Shown: positions 54,505-62,968 of the stretch, piece after piece
How the letters are laid out: each line of letters opens with the position of its first letter
How positions within the stretch are numbered: position 1 is the stretch's first letter
Notes under the pieces: model-generated
Databases searched by the model: none
What the model was told of the DNA's origin: nothing
Seen by the model: only the letters and a program-made list of their open reading frames with translations
From: Leeia aquatica
GTDB lineage: Bacteria; Pseudomonadota; Gammaproteobacteria; Burkholderiales; Leeiaceae
Assembly (NCBI RefSeq): GCF_012641365.1
Contig: NZ_JABAIM010000001.1
Span: 806,001-870,000 of the forward strand
DNA: 64,000 bases
Direction: 5' to 3'
Position numbers and translations under genes: made by a program

Positions 54505-54954
54505 ATGCGTGTGAACTTCTGCCTGCTGTCCTTGACCAGCCTGTTGCTCAGTCCGTTAGTCCATGCCGGGGAGTGTGCGGCGGGTGGCAAGCTGCTGTTT
54601 CAATGTACCACCAGCAAGGGCAAGCAGATTGTGCTGTGCGACAGCGGCAAGACCATTGATTACAGCTTTGGCCCGCGTGGCAAGCCGGAGATTGTGGTGC
54701 GGGCCAAGCGTGACGAGGCGTCCACCACGCAGTGGCATGGCATGGGCCGCTATATGAATTACTCGGTGGATGTGCCGAACCGTGATGTCAGCTACAGCGT
54801 ATATTGGGGAGTGGATAGGCTGGACGAGCAGCATCCGGTGGAGGCCGGGGTGTATGTCATGCAAGGGGAAACCGAGCTGGCCAATGTGAAGTGTGATGGC
54901 CGCAAGCCAATTGCGCAGCATATGGAAGGGGTGGCGCTGCGGGAAGTGGAATGA
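54505..54954 (+). CDS. small exported protein
   Basis: The 149-residue protein has a signal peptide (about 1-21) and then beta-rich sequence: GKLLFQCTTSKGKQIVLCDSGKTIDYSFGPRG, VELFAN-like strands and a final CDGRKPIAQHMEGVALREVE. No family recognised. Its stop overlaps the start of the next gene (ATGA), so it is probably translated with the membrane protein that follows. Confidence 0.65.
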   Translation: MRVNFCLLSLTSLLLSPLVHAGECAAGGKLLFQCTTSKGKQIVLCDSGKTIDYSFGPRGKPEIVVRAKRDEASTTQWHGMGRYMNYSVDVPNRDVSYSVYWGVDRLDEQHPVEAGVYVMQGETELANVKCDGRKPIAQHMEGVALREVE

Positions 54955-55421
54955 GTACGTTCCCCCCTCGTCTGGGACGCAGGCTGACGCTGCTTGCGCT
55001 GGGCTTGCTGCTGCACGTGGGCAGTGTACTGGCTCATGCCTGGCTGACGTTTGCGGATGTGCTGGCTTCTGGCGAATCGAGCTGGCCTGATGATCCCGCA
55101 CGGTCCGAAATCATGCTGGGTGGCGCGCTCTGTGCGCTGGTCACTGCGGTGATGTTTGCCCTGCTGATCTGGTCTGTCCGGCGCTGGCTCTCGCCCAGCT
55201 TGGCACGGTGGCTATTGCTGCCAGCCTATGCGCTGCTGTGGCTGCTCTCCGCCTATTGGGTAACGGATGCTTACGTGGTGTTGCTGGGCAATACCTGGCT
55301 GCCGGTTGAAGTGCTGGCACTGATACTCAGTACCGGCCATGCCACCCTGCCCGCACTGCTGATCAATGGCTTGCTGCTCTACCGCTGGCTGTCGCAGCCC
55401 AGGAGCGGGGGGCCGTGCTAA
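54951..55421 (+). CDS. Membrane protein of unknown function
   Basis: The 156-residue protein has about four hydrophobic segments (LTLLALGLLLHVGSVLAHAWLTF, LGGALCALVTAVMFALLIW, WLLLPAYALLWLLSAYWV, and EVLALILSTGHATLPALLI). It overlaps the upstream gene by 4 bp. No family recognised; a small inner-membrane partner of the exported protein upstream is possible. Confidence 0.65.
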   Translation: MSTFPPRLGRRLTLLALGLLLHVGSVLAHAWLTFADVLASGESSWPDDPARSEIMLGGALCALVTAVMFALLIWSVRRWLSPSLARWLLLPAYALLWLLSAYWVTDAYVVLLGNTWLPVEVLALILSTGHATLPALLINGLLLYRWLSQPRSGGPC

Positions 55422-55468
55422 CTTATTGCGTCCGACAGCTTCCAACCTATAAATTTAAAGTCCATCCG

Positions 55469-56005
55469 ATGTCCGATCAACTACCCCAATTCCGCTACCA
55501 TCCTGATCCAATTGCGTCAGGCGTCATCTCATTGAACAACGCGACATGTATCTGCTGCGGGTACGCTCGAGGCTATGTCTATGGTGGGCCACTCTACACG
55601 GCACAAGATGTCGAAGGGTCGGTATGCCCCTGGTGCATTGCAAATGGTGAGGCAGCCGCCCGGCTAAATGCATCATTTGTGGCTGACTACCCACTGCTGC
55701 AGTCAGGCCTTCCATCAGACATCGTTGAGGAAGTTTGCTCAAGAACACCGGGCTACTATTCATGGCAACAGGAGGAGTGGCTCTCGCATTGTGGTGATGC
55801 CTGCGAATTTCATGGGGATGCCAGCGTGGAGGATATTCGGTCAGCCTCTATTACCACTAAAGCACATTGGATGGCAAACTATCAGCTAAGTGAAGACGAC
55901 TGGGTGAGTGCTACTAAAGACTATCAGCCCGGTGGTCACTCAGCGTTCTACAAATTTGTTTGTCGCCACTGTGGTCAGGTGTCATTCGGTTGGGACTTGC
56001 CCTAG
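55469..56005 (+). CDS. CbrC/UPF0167 family protein
   Basis: The 178-residue protein fits CbrC: LPQFRYHPDPIASGVI, then zinc-type cysteine pairs CICCG and CPWC, and CRHCGQVSFGWDLP at the end. The E. coli homologue is named for a colicin E2 tolerance phenotype linked to a regulator; the molecular role is unclear. The start at 55469 fits the family N-terminus; the ORF begins at 55415. It is AT-richer than its neighbours and may be accessory. Confidence 0.8.
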   Translation: MSDQLPQFRYHPDPIASGVISLNNATCICCGYARGYVYGGPLYTAQDVEGSVCPWCIANGEAAARLNASFVADYPLLQSGLPSDIVEEVCSRTPGYYSWQQEEWLSHCGDACEFHGDASVEDIRSASITTKAHWMANYQLSEDDWVSATKDYQPGGHSAFYKFVCRHCGQVSFGWDLP

Positions 56006-56146
56006 AATTTGGGCACCGCTCTTTTGCCCGCCCTTGCCAGATCCCCTTGGGTTTCCATGAATTCGTACAGGGGATGGCCCAGCTGATGGGGAGCATGTAC
56101 TTCAACCAGTCGGCAAACTGATTACGCCGCCCGGCTGCAAGCCGCC

Positions 56147-56440
56147 CTACCGCTGCAGCTTGCGCCGCGCCACCTGAAACAAGCCAGTCAGTATGCACAG
56201 GTAGAGGCATTGCAGCGGGATATCCAGAAAGCGGTCGGCCAGCCATGTACCCCAAGGCGTCCAGGACAGCGCCAGTGGCGGGTAGAGCAGCAGCCCGATG
56301 GCCCGCTCCGGCATGGCGGAGGCCACCCCATAGCCCAGGGTATCCACCCCCAGCCGCAGCAACAGCGCCACCCCCAGCACCTGGATGGTGCGGGCAACCA
56401 CAGTGAGCAGTCGGGCATGTGCGTCTTCTTGAAGCGGCAT
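56147..56440 (-). CDS. Small membrane protein of unknown function
   Basis: The 97-residue protein has two to three hydrophobic segments (LLTVVARTIQVLGVALLLRLGVDTLGYGV, IGLLLYPPLALSW, and CLYLCILTGLFQVA). The start at 56440 (MPLQEDAHARLL) is chosen over 56467. It is divergent from an SDR gene. No family recognised. Confidence 0.5.
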   Translation of the reverse strand: MPLQEDAHARLLTVVARTIQVLGVALLLRLGVDTLGYGVASAMPERAIGLLLYPPLALSWTPWGTWLADRFLDIPLQCLYLCILTGLFQVARRKLQR

Positions 56441-56571
56441 AACGTTATCCTGGGGAAACCGGCCCATGGGGCCGGTATTCTGATATCTTGCAGTATCGCC
56501 CTTGCCACGCCCGGCAGCAAGCCGCTACGCTGGCAATCGCGAAATGCGAGTGGCTTGGCCACGCTTTGATC

Positions 56572-57354
56572 ATGAATGGACAGCATGCAATGACAGCAGT
56601 TCTGGCAGGAAAAGTGGCGGTGGTGATGGGTGGTACCTCCGGCATTGGCTTGGCTACCGCGCAGCGCTTGATCGCAGCCGGTGCGCAGGTGGTGATCACC
56701 GGGCGCGACGCTGCCAAGGGGGCACAAGCCCAGGCCGGGCTGGGGCCGATGGCCGCTTATTTGCCCTGCGATGTGTCGCAGGCGGAATCTGTGACCGCCT
56801 GTTTTCAGACACTGGCGTCGCGCTATGGTCGACTGGATTGTGCGGTGAATGTGGCGGCCATTCCGTTCAACCCTGCCCTGCTGCACCACACATCTGATGC
56901 AGATGCCCGCGCCCTGCTGGCCAGCGACGTGATGGGCCCCTACCTGTGCATGAAGCAGGAGATTGCGTTGATGCTGACTGGGGGTGGTGGCACCATTGTC
57001 AATGTGTCTTCTATTAACGGCATGTCTGGCGTGGCCTCTGCCGCGCTCTATAGCGCGGGGCGGCATGCGATTCTGGGGCTGACCCGCTCGGCGGCGCTGG
57101 AATACATCAGCCAGCAGATTCGCATCAACGCGGTCTGCCCCGGTGCGGTGGATACGCCGAGGCGGCAGCAACGGGTGGCGCACCTGTCGCCCGCCGCCCA
57201 GGCCGAGGCAGCAGCACAGACGGCGCAAGCCATCCCGATCGGGCGCGTGGCGGAGGCTGCCGAGGTGGCGGAGGCCATTTACTGGCTGTGCTCTCCCGCA
57301 TCATCCTATGTGGTGGGGCAAGCACTGGCCGTGGATGGTGGCTTGTCCGCCTGA
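56572..57354 (+). CDS. SDR family oxidoreductase with altered YxxxK motif
   Basis: The 260-residue protein has the SDR NAD(P) site GKVAVVMGGTSGIGLATAQRLI, the acidic motif YLPCDVSQ, VNVSSINGMSGV (catalytic Ser), and a family-like C-terminus PIGRVAEAAEVAEAIYWLCSPASSYVVGQALAVDGG. The Tyr is present but the usual Lys is Arg (LYSAGRHAI, Tyr160 and Arg164), and the NNAG motif reads VNVAA. This may lower or change activity. Starts at 56572 and 56590 are both possible. The YciI-like gene follows by 22 bp. Confidence 0.8.
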   Translation: MNGQHAMTAVLAGKVAVVMGGTSGIGLATAQRLIAAGAQVVITGRDAAKGAQAQAGLGPMAAYLPCDVSQAESVTACFQTLASRYGRLDCAVNVAAIPFNPALLHHTSDADARALLASDVMGPYLCMKQEIALMLTGGGGTIVNVSSINGMSGVASAALYSAGRHAILGLTRSAALEYISQQIRINAVCPGAVDTPRRQQRVAHLSPAAQAEAAAQTAQAIPIGRVAEAAEVAEAIYWLCSPASSYVVGQALAVDGGLSA

Positions 57355-57376
57355 GTTGGCGCAAGAAGGAGGCGAT

Positions 57377-57694
57377 ATGCCGCAATTTCTCTACCAAGTC
57401 CGCCCGACACGGCTGGCGATGCTGACCGAGGGGCCGACCGAGCAAGAGTCCGCCATTCTGGGGCGACACTTTGCTTATCTGGAACAGCTGCTGGCGCAAG
57501 GCGTGCTGCTGATGGCCGGGCGCACCCTCACCGAAGATGCACGCACCTTTGGCATCGCCATTCTGGAAGCCGAGTCCGAAGCCGCGGCCCTGCGCTGGAT
57601 GCAGGATGACCCTGCAGTGGCGGAGGGGGTGATGCGGGCGGAGCTGTTCCCTTATCGCGTAGCCCTGTGGGCTGATGCGGGGCCACCGCGCTGA
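57377..57694 (+). CDS. YciI family protein
   Basis: The 105-residue protein has an excellent AAGGAGG ribosome site and the YciI-like fold: FLYQVRPTRLAMLTEGPTEQE, GRHFAYLEQLLAQGVLLMAGRT, TFGIAILEAESEAAALRWMQDDPAVAEG. The family is linked to dehalogenation-like or ring-cleavage chemistry and often sits with other small enzymes. Here it is paired with an SDR. The exact role is unknown. Confidence 0.8.
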   Translation: MPQFLYQVRPTRLAMLTEGPTEQESAILGRHFAYLEQLLAQGVLLMAGRTLTEDARTFGIAILEAESEAAALRWMQDDPAVAEGVMRAELFPYRVALWADAGPPR

Positions 57695-57720
57695 CAGGAT
57701 GAAGTCGGCTGGTAATCCTC

Positions 57721-57750
57721 AAAAAAGTGCCGGCCCCGAGGGGTCGGCCA
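57721..57750 (-). terminator. Terminator of the porin gene
   Basis: On the minus strand GGCCGACCCC-TCG-GGGCCGGC is followed by ACTTTTTT: a GC-rich stem and T-run after the porin stop codon. Confidence 0.75.
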
Positions 57751-57783
57751 ACCATGAGGAGGACCTACTGCGAAATCAACACG

Positions 57784-58731
57784 TTAGAAGCTGTGCGACA
57801 GACCAATGAACAGGTCACGCGAGGCTTCGCTGTTGGTGTTGATCTTTTCACGCTTGTATTCGGCAAAGAAAGCCGTGCGCTTGGAGAGGTCATAGCTCAT
57901 GCCCAGCCCCCACACGCGGTTGTTCTTGCCATCCACATTGCTGTGGTTTTTGGTGCGGATCACCAGCCCGCGAAAGTGCAGGCGACCCGTTTGATAGTCG
58001 GCATACAGGCCAAAGCTCTTCTGCTTGACGCTGCTGCCCGCCAGGCGGCCCAGGTTGTACTCGGCCCCAATGGTGAAGTTGTCCACCGGGGTGATCTTGG
58101 CGGCGAGGTTGGTATTGCTGTTGCGGCCTGAGCTGGCGTTCTTCTGGGCGTTGTAGCCGAAATGCACGCCCCAGTTGCTGCCTGCATAGTTGGCGCTCAT
58201 GGCCCAGGCATCGGTGGCCCGCGCGGTGGTGGTCTTGTCCTCACCTGCCGCCCAGCTCAGGGCGGCGGTGAAGCCCCCCATCGCCGGAAACTCATACTTC
58301 ACTGCGCCCTTGTTGCTGCCGGAAGACACACTGTCGTAGTCCAGACCACGGTCGTACACATACCAGCCACCCTTGAAGTAACCGTCACCAAAGGCATTGA
58401 TGCCCTTGCCGATCTTCAGCGCGCCAAAGTTACCGGCCAGCCCGACGAAGGTATCCCCTGAGGCCAGGGTACCGGCGCCGGAGGAGCCATCAATGCGCAG
58501 GTCGCTGTTCACCTGCCAGATGGCCTTCATGCCATTACCGAGGTCTTCGCTGCCGCTGAAGTTGAGCTCGGAGCCGGCATCGTCGATCTTGTTCTGAGTA
58601 ACACCACCCACCGCGTGCTCAATGTGCAAGCCACCTTCTACCTTGCCGGAGATGGTGACATTGCCTGAGTCCGCCAGAGCGCCCACCGATGCCAGGCCCA
58701 TGATCACTGCACTGAGGTACGTTTTCTTCAT
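57784..58731 (-). CDS. Gram-negative porin
   Basis: The 315-residue protein has a signal peptide (MKKTYLSAVIMGLASVGALA) and the betaproteobacterial porin pattern. NVTISGKVEGGLHIEHAVGG opens the first strand. GSELNFSGSEDLGNGMKAIWQVNSDL is the characteristic block, with FVGLAGNFGALKIGKG after it. The C-terminal SHSF ends in Phe as needed for barrel insertion. It forms a trimeric outer-membrane channel for small solutes. The start at 58731 gives the signal peptide; the ORF runs open to 58824. Confidence 0.92.
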   Translation of the reverse strand: MKKTYLSAVIMGLASVGALADSGNVTISGKVEGGLHIEHAVGGVTQNKIDDAGSELNFSGSEDLGNGMKAIWQVNSDLRIDGSSGAGTLASGDTFVGLAGNFGALKIGKGINAFGDGYFKGGWYVYDRGLDYDSVSSGSNKGAVKYEFPAMGGFTAALSWAAGEDKTTTARATDAWAMSANYAGSNWGVHFGYNAQKNASSGRNSNTNLAAKITPVDNFTIGAEYNLGRLAGSSVKQKSFGLYADYQTGRLHFRGLVIRTKNHSNVDGKNNRVWGLGMSYDLSKRTAFFAEYKREKINTNSEASRDLFIGLSHSF

Positions 58732-59193
58732 GCTCTCTCTACCCTTTTTCCATTTGTTGTTTGCGTGTTGTTTGACCCCTTTGAGGTCAGGGCCTATTGA
58801 ACGCGCAAGGGCAGATGTAGCCAATTTGTTGCCAGGCTATTGCAGATAAATCATTGAAATCAATGTATTAACTACACCACAGCAACAAAACCGCCGTGCG
58901 GTGCAGCATGCTTGATTTTACCGTGTAAGGTATAAGAAAGTTTAATGTAAGCATTTGTAATGTTGATGTAATGCTGCAAGGCAGCATTGATGTGCCTGCC
59001 TAAAATGTAGTCAGTATGCTCCGAGCTGGTAGCATAATCTGCTAATACCTGTAGTAATTCCGCCCTCTCATGTAACTGCCCCCATTCCTGTGGCAGCCCC
59101 CGCCACGCAGGGCATCCCGCAAAAACACGGCTTCCCCTCGATACCATCGGGTGGCAGAATTCAGCCTCTGCCACAGACCACGGGAACGGCACC
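58732..59193. promoter_or_regulatory. Upstream region of porin and GNAT genes
   Basis: 462 bp without a supported gene. It is AT-richer near 58800-59050 and should hold the porin promoter and any porin-control sites. No dyad or riboswitch was recognised. A minus-strand ORF at 58872-59195 has no family likeness and is not accepted. Confidence 0.4.
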
Positions 59194-59616
59194 ATGCTGA
59201 CCTACCGCCTTGCCACTGAGGCTGACATCCCGGCCATGTCCCGCATTCGCCTGTCTGTGACCGAGAACGTGCTGTCGCGGCCTGACCGTATTACGCATGA
59301 CATGTATGTGGATCATCTGGAACGTCTGGGGCGCAGCTGGGTCTGCGAGCAGTCACAGCACATCATCGGCTTCGCCAGCGCCTGCGTGACGGACCACAGC
59401 ATCTGGGCCCTGTTTGTCCACCCGACGCAAGAGGGGCAAGGGGCGGGCCAGCACTTGCTGGCGCTGGCCTGTGACTGGCTGTTTACCCAGGGCGCGCCAG
59501 TGATCCGCCTCAGCACCACCCCAGGCACCCGCGCCGACCGTTTCTATCAGGCACAAGGCTGGCAACGGGATGGCACCACGGCAGACGGTGAAATCTGCTA
59601 CCTGCGCCTGCGCTGA
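59194..59616 (+). CDS. GNAT family N-acetyltransferase
   Basis: The 140-residue enzyme has the GNAT fold: MLTYRLATEADIPAMSRIRLSV, the acetyl-CoA pyrophosphate loop in LFVHPTQEGQGAGQHLLALACDW (Q-x-x-G-x-G/A form), and RLSTTPGTRADRFYQAQGWQRDG. It acetylates an unknown amine. It is a single gene whose start follows GGGAACGGCACC. Confidence 0.85.
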   Translation: MLTYRLATEADIPAMSRIRLSVTENVLSRPDRITHDMYVDHLERLGRSWVCEQSQHIIGFASACVTDHSIWALFVHPTQEGQGAGQHLLALACDWLFTQGAPVIRLSTTPGTRADRFYQAQGWQRDGTTADGEICYLRLR

Positions 59617-59705
59617 ACCCATATCACCCTGTAACAAGCTGCTTGGGCGCCCCCCCCCAACCCTTTGTTAGACTCGCCACACTGACCTGACTCCGAGCCC
59701 ATCCC

Positions 59706-60401
59706 ATGCTTGCACTGACCCGGCGCATCGTTACCGGCCTGACACTGACGCTACTCGCTCAACCGATACTGGCCACCCCCTACCCGGCGCACGACCTTAG
59801 CGCGTTACTGCAGGCCCCCAAGGCGGGTCAGCCCGCCCGCTTTGACCTTGCCCGCTTTGATGCCATCGTGTCGGACCTGTACCCCCACGCGCAGAACTAC
59901 CCGCCCAGCTTTGACAGCCCAGAGGATCTGGCCCGTGCCAGACGGGAATACCAGCAGCTGAGCCAGATGCTGGATACCTTGCTGCAACACCCTGCCCGCG
60001 ATTTACTGCAGCGTAGCGCCCTGTTGCACAATATGGGAGCCATCATGGATGTGCCCGGCGCGGCACAACGCGCCCTGCAGCGTTACCCGCAGTGGATCGC
60101 CGCAGATGCAGCCAATCCGCTGGCGCACTACAGTTATGGCCGCTTTCTGGCCGACATCGGGCAAGCGGATCAAGCCCGGCCCGTACTGGAGAAGGCCAAA
60201 ACACTGGGCAGCGAGCATGCCCCCTTCACCCTGGGGCTGGTCTACCAGCAACTGGGCAACACACCACAAGCGCTCGCCAACCTGAAAGCCTGGCAAGCCC
60301 GCCACCCGGATGACGCCCATGTGAAGAAAATCATCAACGCCATTGAGAAAGGCACCCTGACCTTTCACTTCAAGCCCAGCGCCTCAGCCACCACCCCCTA
60401 A
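59706..60401 (+). CDS. Exported TPR-like protein
   Basis: The 231-residue protein has a signal peptide (about 1-23) and then helical repeats of TPR type in the second half: LLHNMGAIMDVPGAAQRALQRYPQWIAADAANPLAHYSYGRFLADIGQADQARPVLEKAKTLG and APFTLGLVYQQLGNTPQALANLKAWQARHP. It is probably a periplasmic scaffold for protein contacts. It converges on the MepB-like gene, with stops overlapping by 4 bp. Confidence 0.7.
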   Translation: MLALTRRIVTGLTLTLLAQPILATPYPAHDLSALLQAPKAGQPARFDLARFDAIVSDLYPHAQNYPPSFDSPEDLARARREYQQLSQMLDTLLQHPARDLLQRSALLHNMGAIMDVPGAAQRALQRYPQWIAADAANPLAHYSYGRFLADIGQADQARPVLEKAKTLGSEHAPFTLGLVYQQLGNTPQALANLKAWQARHPDDAHVKKIINAIEKGTLTFHFKPSASATTP

Positions 60402-60916
60402 GGCAACGCCAGGCGTAAACGTGTCAGCACCGGTTCTGCTTGCCCATGCGCATCCAGCGGCAAGAAGTGCTGTAACTGCCAATGCTGGCTGCGCACTGCG
60501 GCCCGGGCCTGTGGCTGGCTCCACGGCGGGTACAGCCGGAAGGCCCGCTTGCCCTCCCGACCTGCGCCGGAGAGGATGCCGTGCGCCAGCAGGGTGACCT
60601 TGCTGAAAATGAAGTGCCCCTGCCGCCCACCTTCTGCAGCCAACACGATGGTCACATCCAGCGGATCATGCTCAGCAAAAGGCGCAATCTCCGCCCCCGG
60701 ATGCGGACGTTGCCAAAGGGTAACGAACTGCCCGATTTTGGTCGGCGTGGTTTTGGCCACCCGGTAATGAATAGCGAGGCCATTCAGCCCAAAACGACAT
60801 GCACCATACTCCTCCCCTTCGACCTCCGGCTGCAGCGGACTGCTCAGTACAAAACCGGCAGGTTCATAGACTTGCTGGAGTGCAGCTTCAAGGGCAACGC
60901 GATGGTGGGGTAGCAT
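60398..60916 (-). CDS. MepB family protein
   Basis: The 172-residue protein matches the MepB family: GACRFGLNGLAIHYRVAKTTPTKIGQFVTLWQR, PFAEHDPLDVTIVLA, GHFIFSKVTLLAHGILS and KRAFRLYPPW. In Staphylococcus mepB is in the mepRAB multidrug efflux operon but its function is unknown. Here it stands alone with no efflux pump. Confidence 0.85.
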   Translation of the reverse strand: MLPHHRVALEAALQQVYEPAGFVLSSPLQPEVEGEEYGACRFGLNGLAIHYRVAKTTPTKIGQFVTLWQRPHPGAEIAPFAEHDPLDVTIVLAAEGGRQGHFIFSKVTLLAHGILSGAGREGKRAFRLYPPWSQPQARAAVRSQHWQLQHFLPLDAHGQAEPVLTRLRLALP

Positions 60917-61136
60917 GGATCATCCGGTTGGCTGTGGGCGCAGTCTAACAACAGACCGCTTAAGCGCCCATGATCCAGCAGGGTGATGACAAGAGGTGTC
61001 AGCAGGATGCCAACACTCACGCCGCAGACATATGCACCTTGGGCCATTCGCCCAGGCAGGCGGTCACTATCGTGATAAGCGGCTGATCGCGGTTGGAACA
61101 ATTTTGCGGAGCACGACAATAATTGCGGAGCAACGC

Positions 61137-61162
61137 AAAACGGCCTGCATCGCTGCAGGCCG
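61137..61162 (-). terminator. Terminator of tRNA operon
   Basis: On the minus strand CGGCCTGCA-GCGA-TGCAGGCCG is followed by TTTTGCG, 11 bp after the tRNA-Cys CCA end. Confidence 0.8.
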
Positions 61163-61172
61163 CTTGTCGATT

Positions 61173-61246
61173 TGGAGGCGGGTACCGGAGTCGAACCGAT
61201 CTCAACGGATTTGCAATCCGCTGCATAACCGCTTTGCTAACCCGCC
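61173..61246 (-). tRNA. tRNA-Cys(GCA)
   Basis: 74 nt including encoded CCA. The acceptor GGCGGGT pairs with ACCCGCC, the anticodon loop is TTGCAAA (anticodon GCA) and the T arm contains GGTTCGACTCC. Last gene of a minus-strand Gly-Gly-Gly-Cys operon. Confidence 0.95.
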
Positions 61247-61297
61247 GTATCTGGTCCGGTGCCACCGGGGGTGCCGCTGTGCGACACCATCAAATTC

Positions 61298-61373
61298 TGG
61301 AGCGGGAAAAGAGTCTCGAACTCTCGACCTCAACCTTGGCAAGGTTGCGCTCTACCAACTGAGCTATTCCCGC
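61298..61373 (-). tRNA. tRNA-Gly(GCC), copy 3
   Basis: 76 nt including CCA. Acceptor GCGGGAA/TTCCCGC, D arm AGCTCAGTTGGTAGAGC, anticodon loop TTGCCAA. It differs from the two upstream copies by two acceptor base pairs. Confidence 0.95.
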
Positions 61374-61391
61374 ATTGTGATGCGCTGTATG

Positions 61392-61467
61392 TGGAGCGGG
61401 CGAAGAGTCTCGAACTCTCGACCTCAACCTTGGCAAGGTTGCGCTCTACCAACTGAGCTACGCCCGC
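61392..61467 (-). tRNA. tRNA-Gly(GCC), copy 2
   Basis: 76 nt including CCA. Acceptor GCGGGCG/CGCCCGC, anticodon GCC. Sequence identical to copy 1 by eye. Confidence 0.95.
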
Positions 61468-61494
61468 ATTCCGGCTTACAGCAGACCTTGTTAC

Positions 61495-61570
61495 TGGAGC
61501 GGGCGAAGAGTCTCGAACTCTCGACCTCAACCTTGGCAAGGTTGCGCTCTACCAACTGAGCTACGCCCGC
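61495..61570 (-). tRNA. tRNA-Gly(GCC), copy 1
   Basis: 76 nt including CCA, anticodon GCC. First gene of the operon, 20 bp after a consensus promoter. Confidence 0.95.
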
Positions 61571-61590
61571 GTCGTTCACAAGAGACGGCA

Positions 61591-61618
61591 ATTATAGGGG
61601 CTTCAGGATTTCTGTCAA
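61591..61618 (-). promoter_or_regulatory. Consensus sigma-70 promoter of tRNA operon
   Basis: On the minus strand TTGACA (61613-61618), a 16-bp spacer, and TATAAT (61591-61596): both hexamers are perfect. The first tRNA begins 20 bp downstream. Confidence 0.9.
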
Positions 61619-61653
61619 CTGCTTTTGCCGCTGTCTTGCCAAATTTCGGGGTT

Positions 61654-62793
61654 TTACAATCTGGCCAGCTCAAAGGCTTGAGCCAGATCCTGCCACAGGT
61701 CTTCGGCGTGCTCGAGGCCCACGTGAAGGCGTACCAGATTGGTGGGCACATCGAAGTCAATCAGGGCATTGGCCACGCTGGCGGCCTGGGCGAGGCTGAC
61801 GATGGAGGGGATGACCAGACTCTCGTAGCCGCCCCAGCTGACGCCAAGCTTGAACAGGCGCAAGGCATTGCAAAACTTGCGCGGGTCGATATGGGGCTGC
61901 AGGGCAATAGTAAAGGGGCTGCCACCTTCTTCTGCCGGGGTGCGGCTGTCACTGCCGAGCGTGGGGTGCAGCACGCTGGCCACAGCGGGGTGCTCACGCA
62001 GGCGGCGGCTGAGTACCCCCACCGAGCGACGCTGGGCAGAGAGGCGTTGCGGCAATGTGCGCATGCCCCGCAGCAGTAGCCAGGCTTCCCACGGTGACAG
62101 TTTGGCCCCCAGGTAGGGGTAGGTCAGGTCGTTGATGGCATCAATCCGGGCCTGACTGCCGACCACAATGCCAGCGACGGTATCGCTGTGGCCGGAGAGG
62201 TATTTGGAGGCCGAGTGCACCACCAGATCAATCCCGGCTTTCAGCGGTTGCTGATAGAGGGGCGTGGCCCAGCTGTTGTCACACAAGGTGACTACCCCGC
62301 GCTGGCGGGCGGCGGTGGCCAGCCGGTGCAGGTCCTGCGTGCGCATGGTCCAGCTGGTGGGGCTTTCCAGGTACAGTACGGCAGCCCCTTCCAGCCGCGC
62401 GATCACAGCATCGGTATCGCTGCCATCCACATACTCTACCGTCACATTGAGGCGGCTGAGCAGCTTTTGCATGAAGCGGTAAGCGTCGGGGTAGACATCG
62501 CGTACGCAGACCATGCGGTCGCCTGACTTGACCAGCGAGAGGATGGCAGCACTGATGGCCCCCATGCCGCTGGAGAAGGCGCGTGCTGCTTCGCCGCCTT
62601 CCAGCTCTGCCACTTTCTGTTCAAACAGCTGTACCGTCGGGTTGTCACCCCGGCTGTAGATGGGCTGGCTGCCATGACCGGCAAAGCGCTGCTCCATGTC
62701 CTCCACCGTGGCGAAGGTGAACAGCGAGGATTGAACAATGGGCGGCGTGACGGACATCCAGGGGTTCGGTTCGTCATGGGCCAGCAGGGTCAT
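61654..62793 (-). CDS. Cys/Met metabolism PLP-dependent enzyme (cystathionine beta-lyase-like)
   Basis: The protein of about 379 residues has SVTPPIVQSSLFTFATVEDMEQRF, IYSRGDNPTVQLFEQKVAELEG (PLP phosphate site), SSGMGAISAAILSL, CDNSWATPLYQQPLKAGIDLVVHSASKYLSGHSDTVAG (Schiff-base Lys) and LGVSWGGYESL. This is the MetC/MetB family, making or breaking cystathionine-type C-S bonds. The start is uncertain: 62793 fits family length, 62883 and 62928 are longer. It is divergent from a LysR regulator and is a paralogue of the enzyme at 17542-18753. Confidence 0.85.
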   Translation of the reverse strand: MTLLAHDEPNPWMSVTPPIVQSSLFTFATVEDMEQRFAGHGSQPIYSRGDNPTVQLFEQKVAELEGGEAARAFSSGMGAISAAILSLVKSGDRMVCVRDVYPDAYRFMQKLLSRLNVTVEYVDGSDTDAVIARLEGAAVLYLESPTSWTMRTQDLHRLATAARQRGVVTLCDNSWATPLYQQPLKAGIDLVVHSASKYLSGHSDTVAGIVVGSQARIDAINDLTYPYLGAKLSPWEAWLLLRGMRTLPQRLSAQRRSVGVLSRRLREHPAVASVLHPTLGSDSRTPAEEGGSPFTIALQPHIDPRKFCNALRLFKLGVSWGGYESLVIPSIVSLAQAASVANALIDFDVPTNLVRLHVGLEHAEDLWQDLAQAFELARL

Positions 62794-62944
62794 CGGGTGC
62801 AGGGTCACGGTGCAAGTACTCCGGTGGCTGGAGAGGAAGGTGCCGTCAACAGGCAAATCCGCCCTCTCGCGGCAGGTTGTCATTGGCTGGCATTTCACAT
62901 TGCCAGCCGCCCCCCCGGCAAGCGACAATATCTATCCATTGGCA

Positions 62945-62957
62945 TTAGTTTTTCTAA
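62945..62957. promoter_or_regulatory. LysR-type site TTAG-N5-CTAA
   Basis: TTAGTTTTTCTAA lies 11 bp before the LysR start codon in the divergent region. An identical 13-mer recurs at 63876-63888, just after the LysR gene. Confidence 0.55.
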
Positions 62958-62968
62958 ACGAGCCCCGC

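Noticed and set aside
58872..59195. 107-codon minus-strand ORF between porin and GNAT genes
   Set aside because: No family resemblance, no ribosome site, and it overlaps the promoter region of both neighbours.
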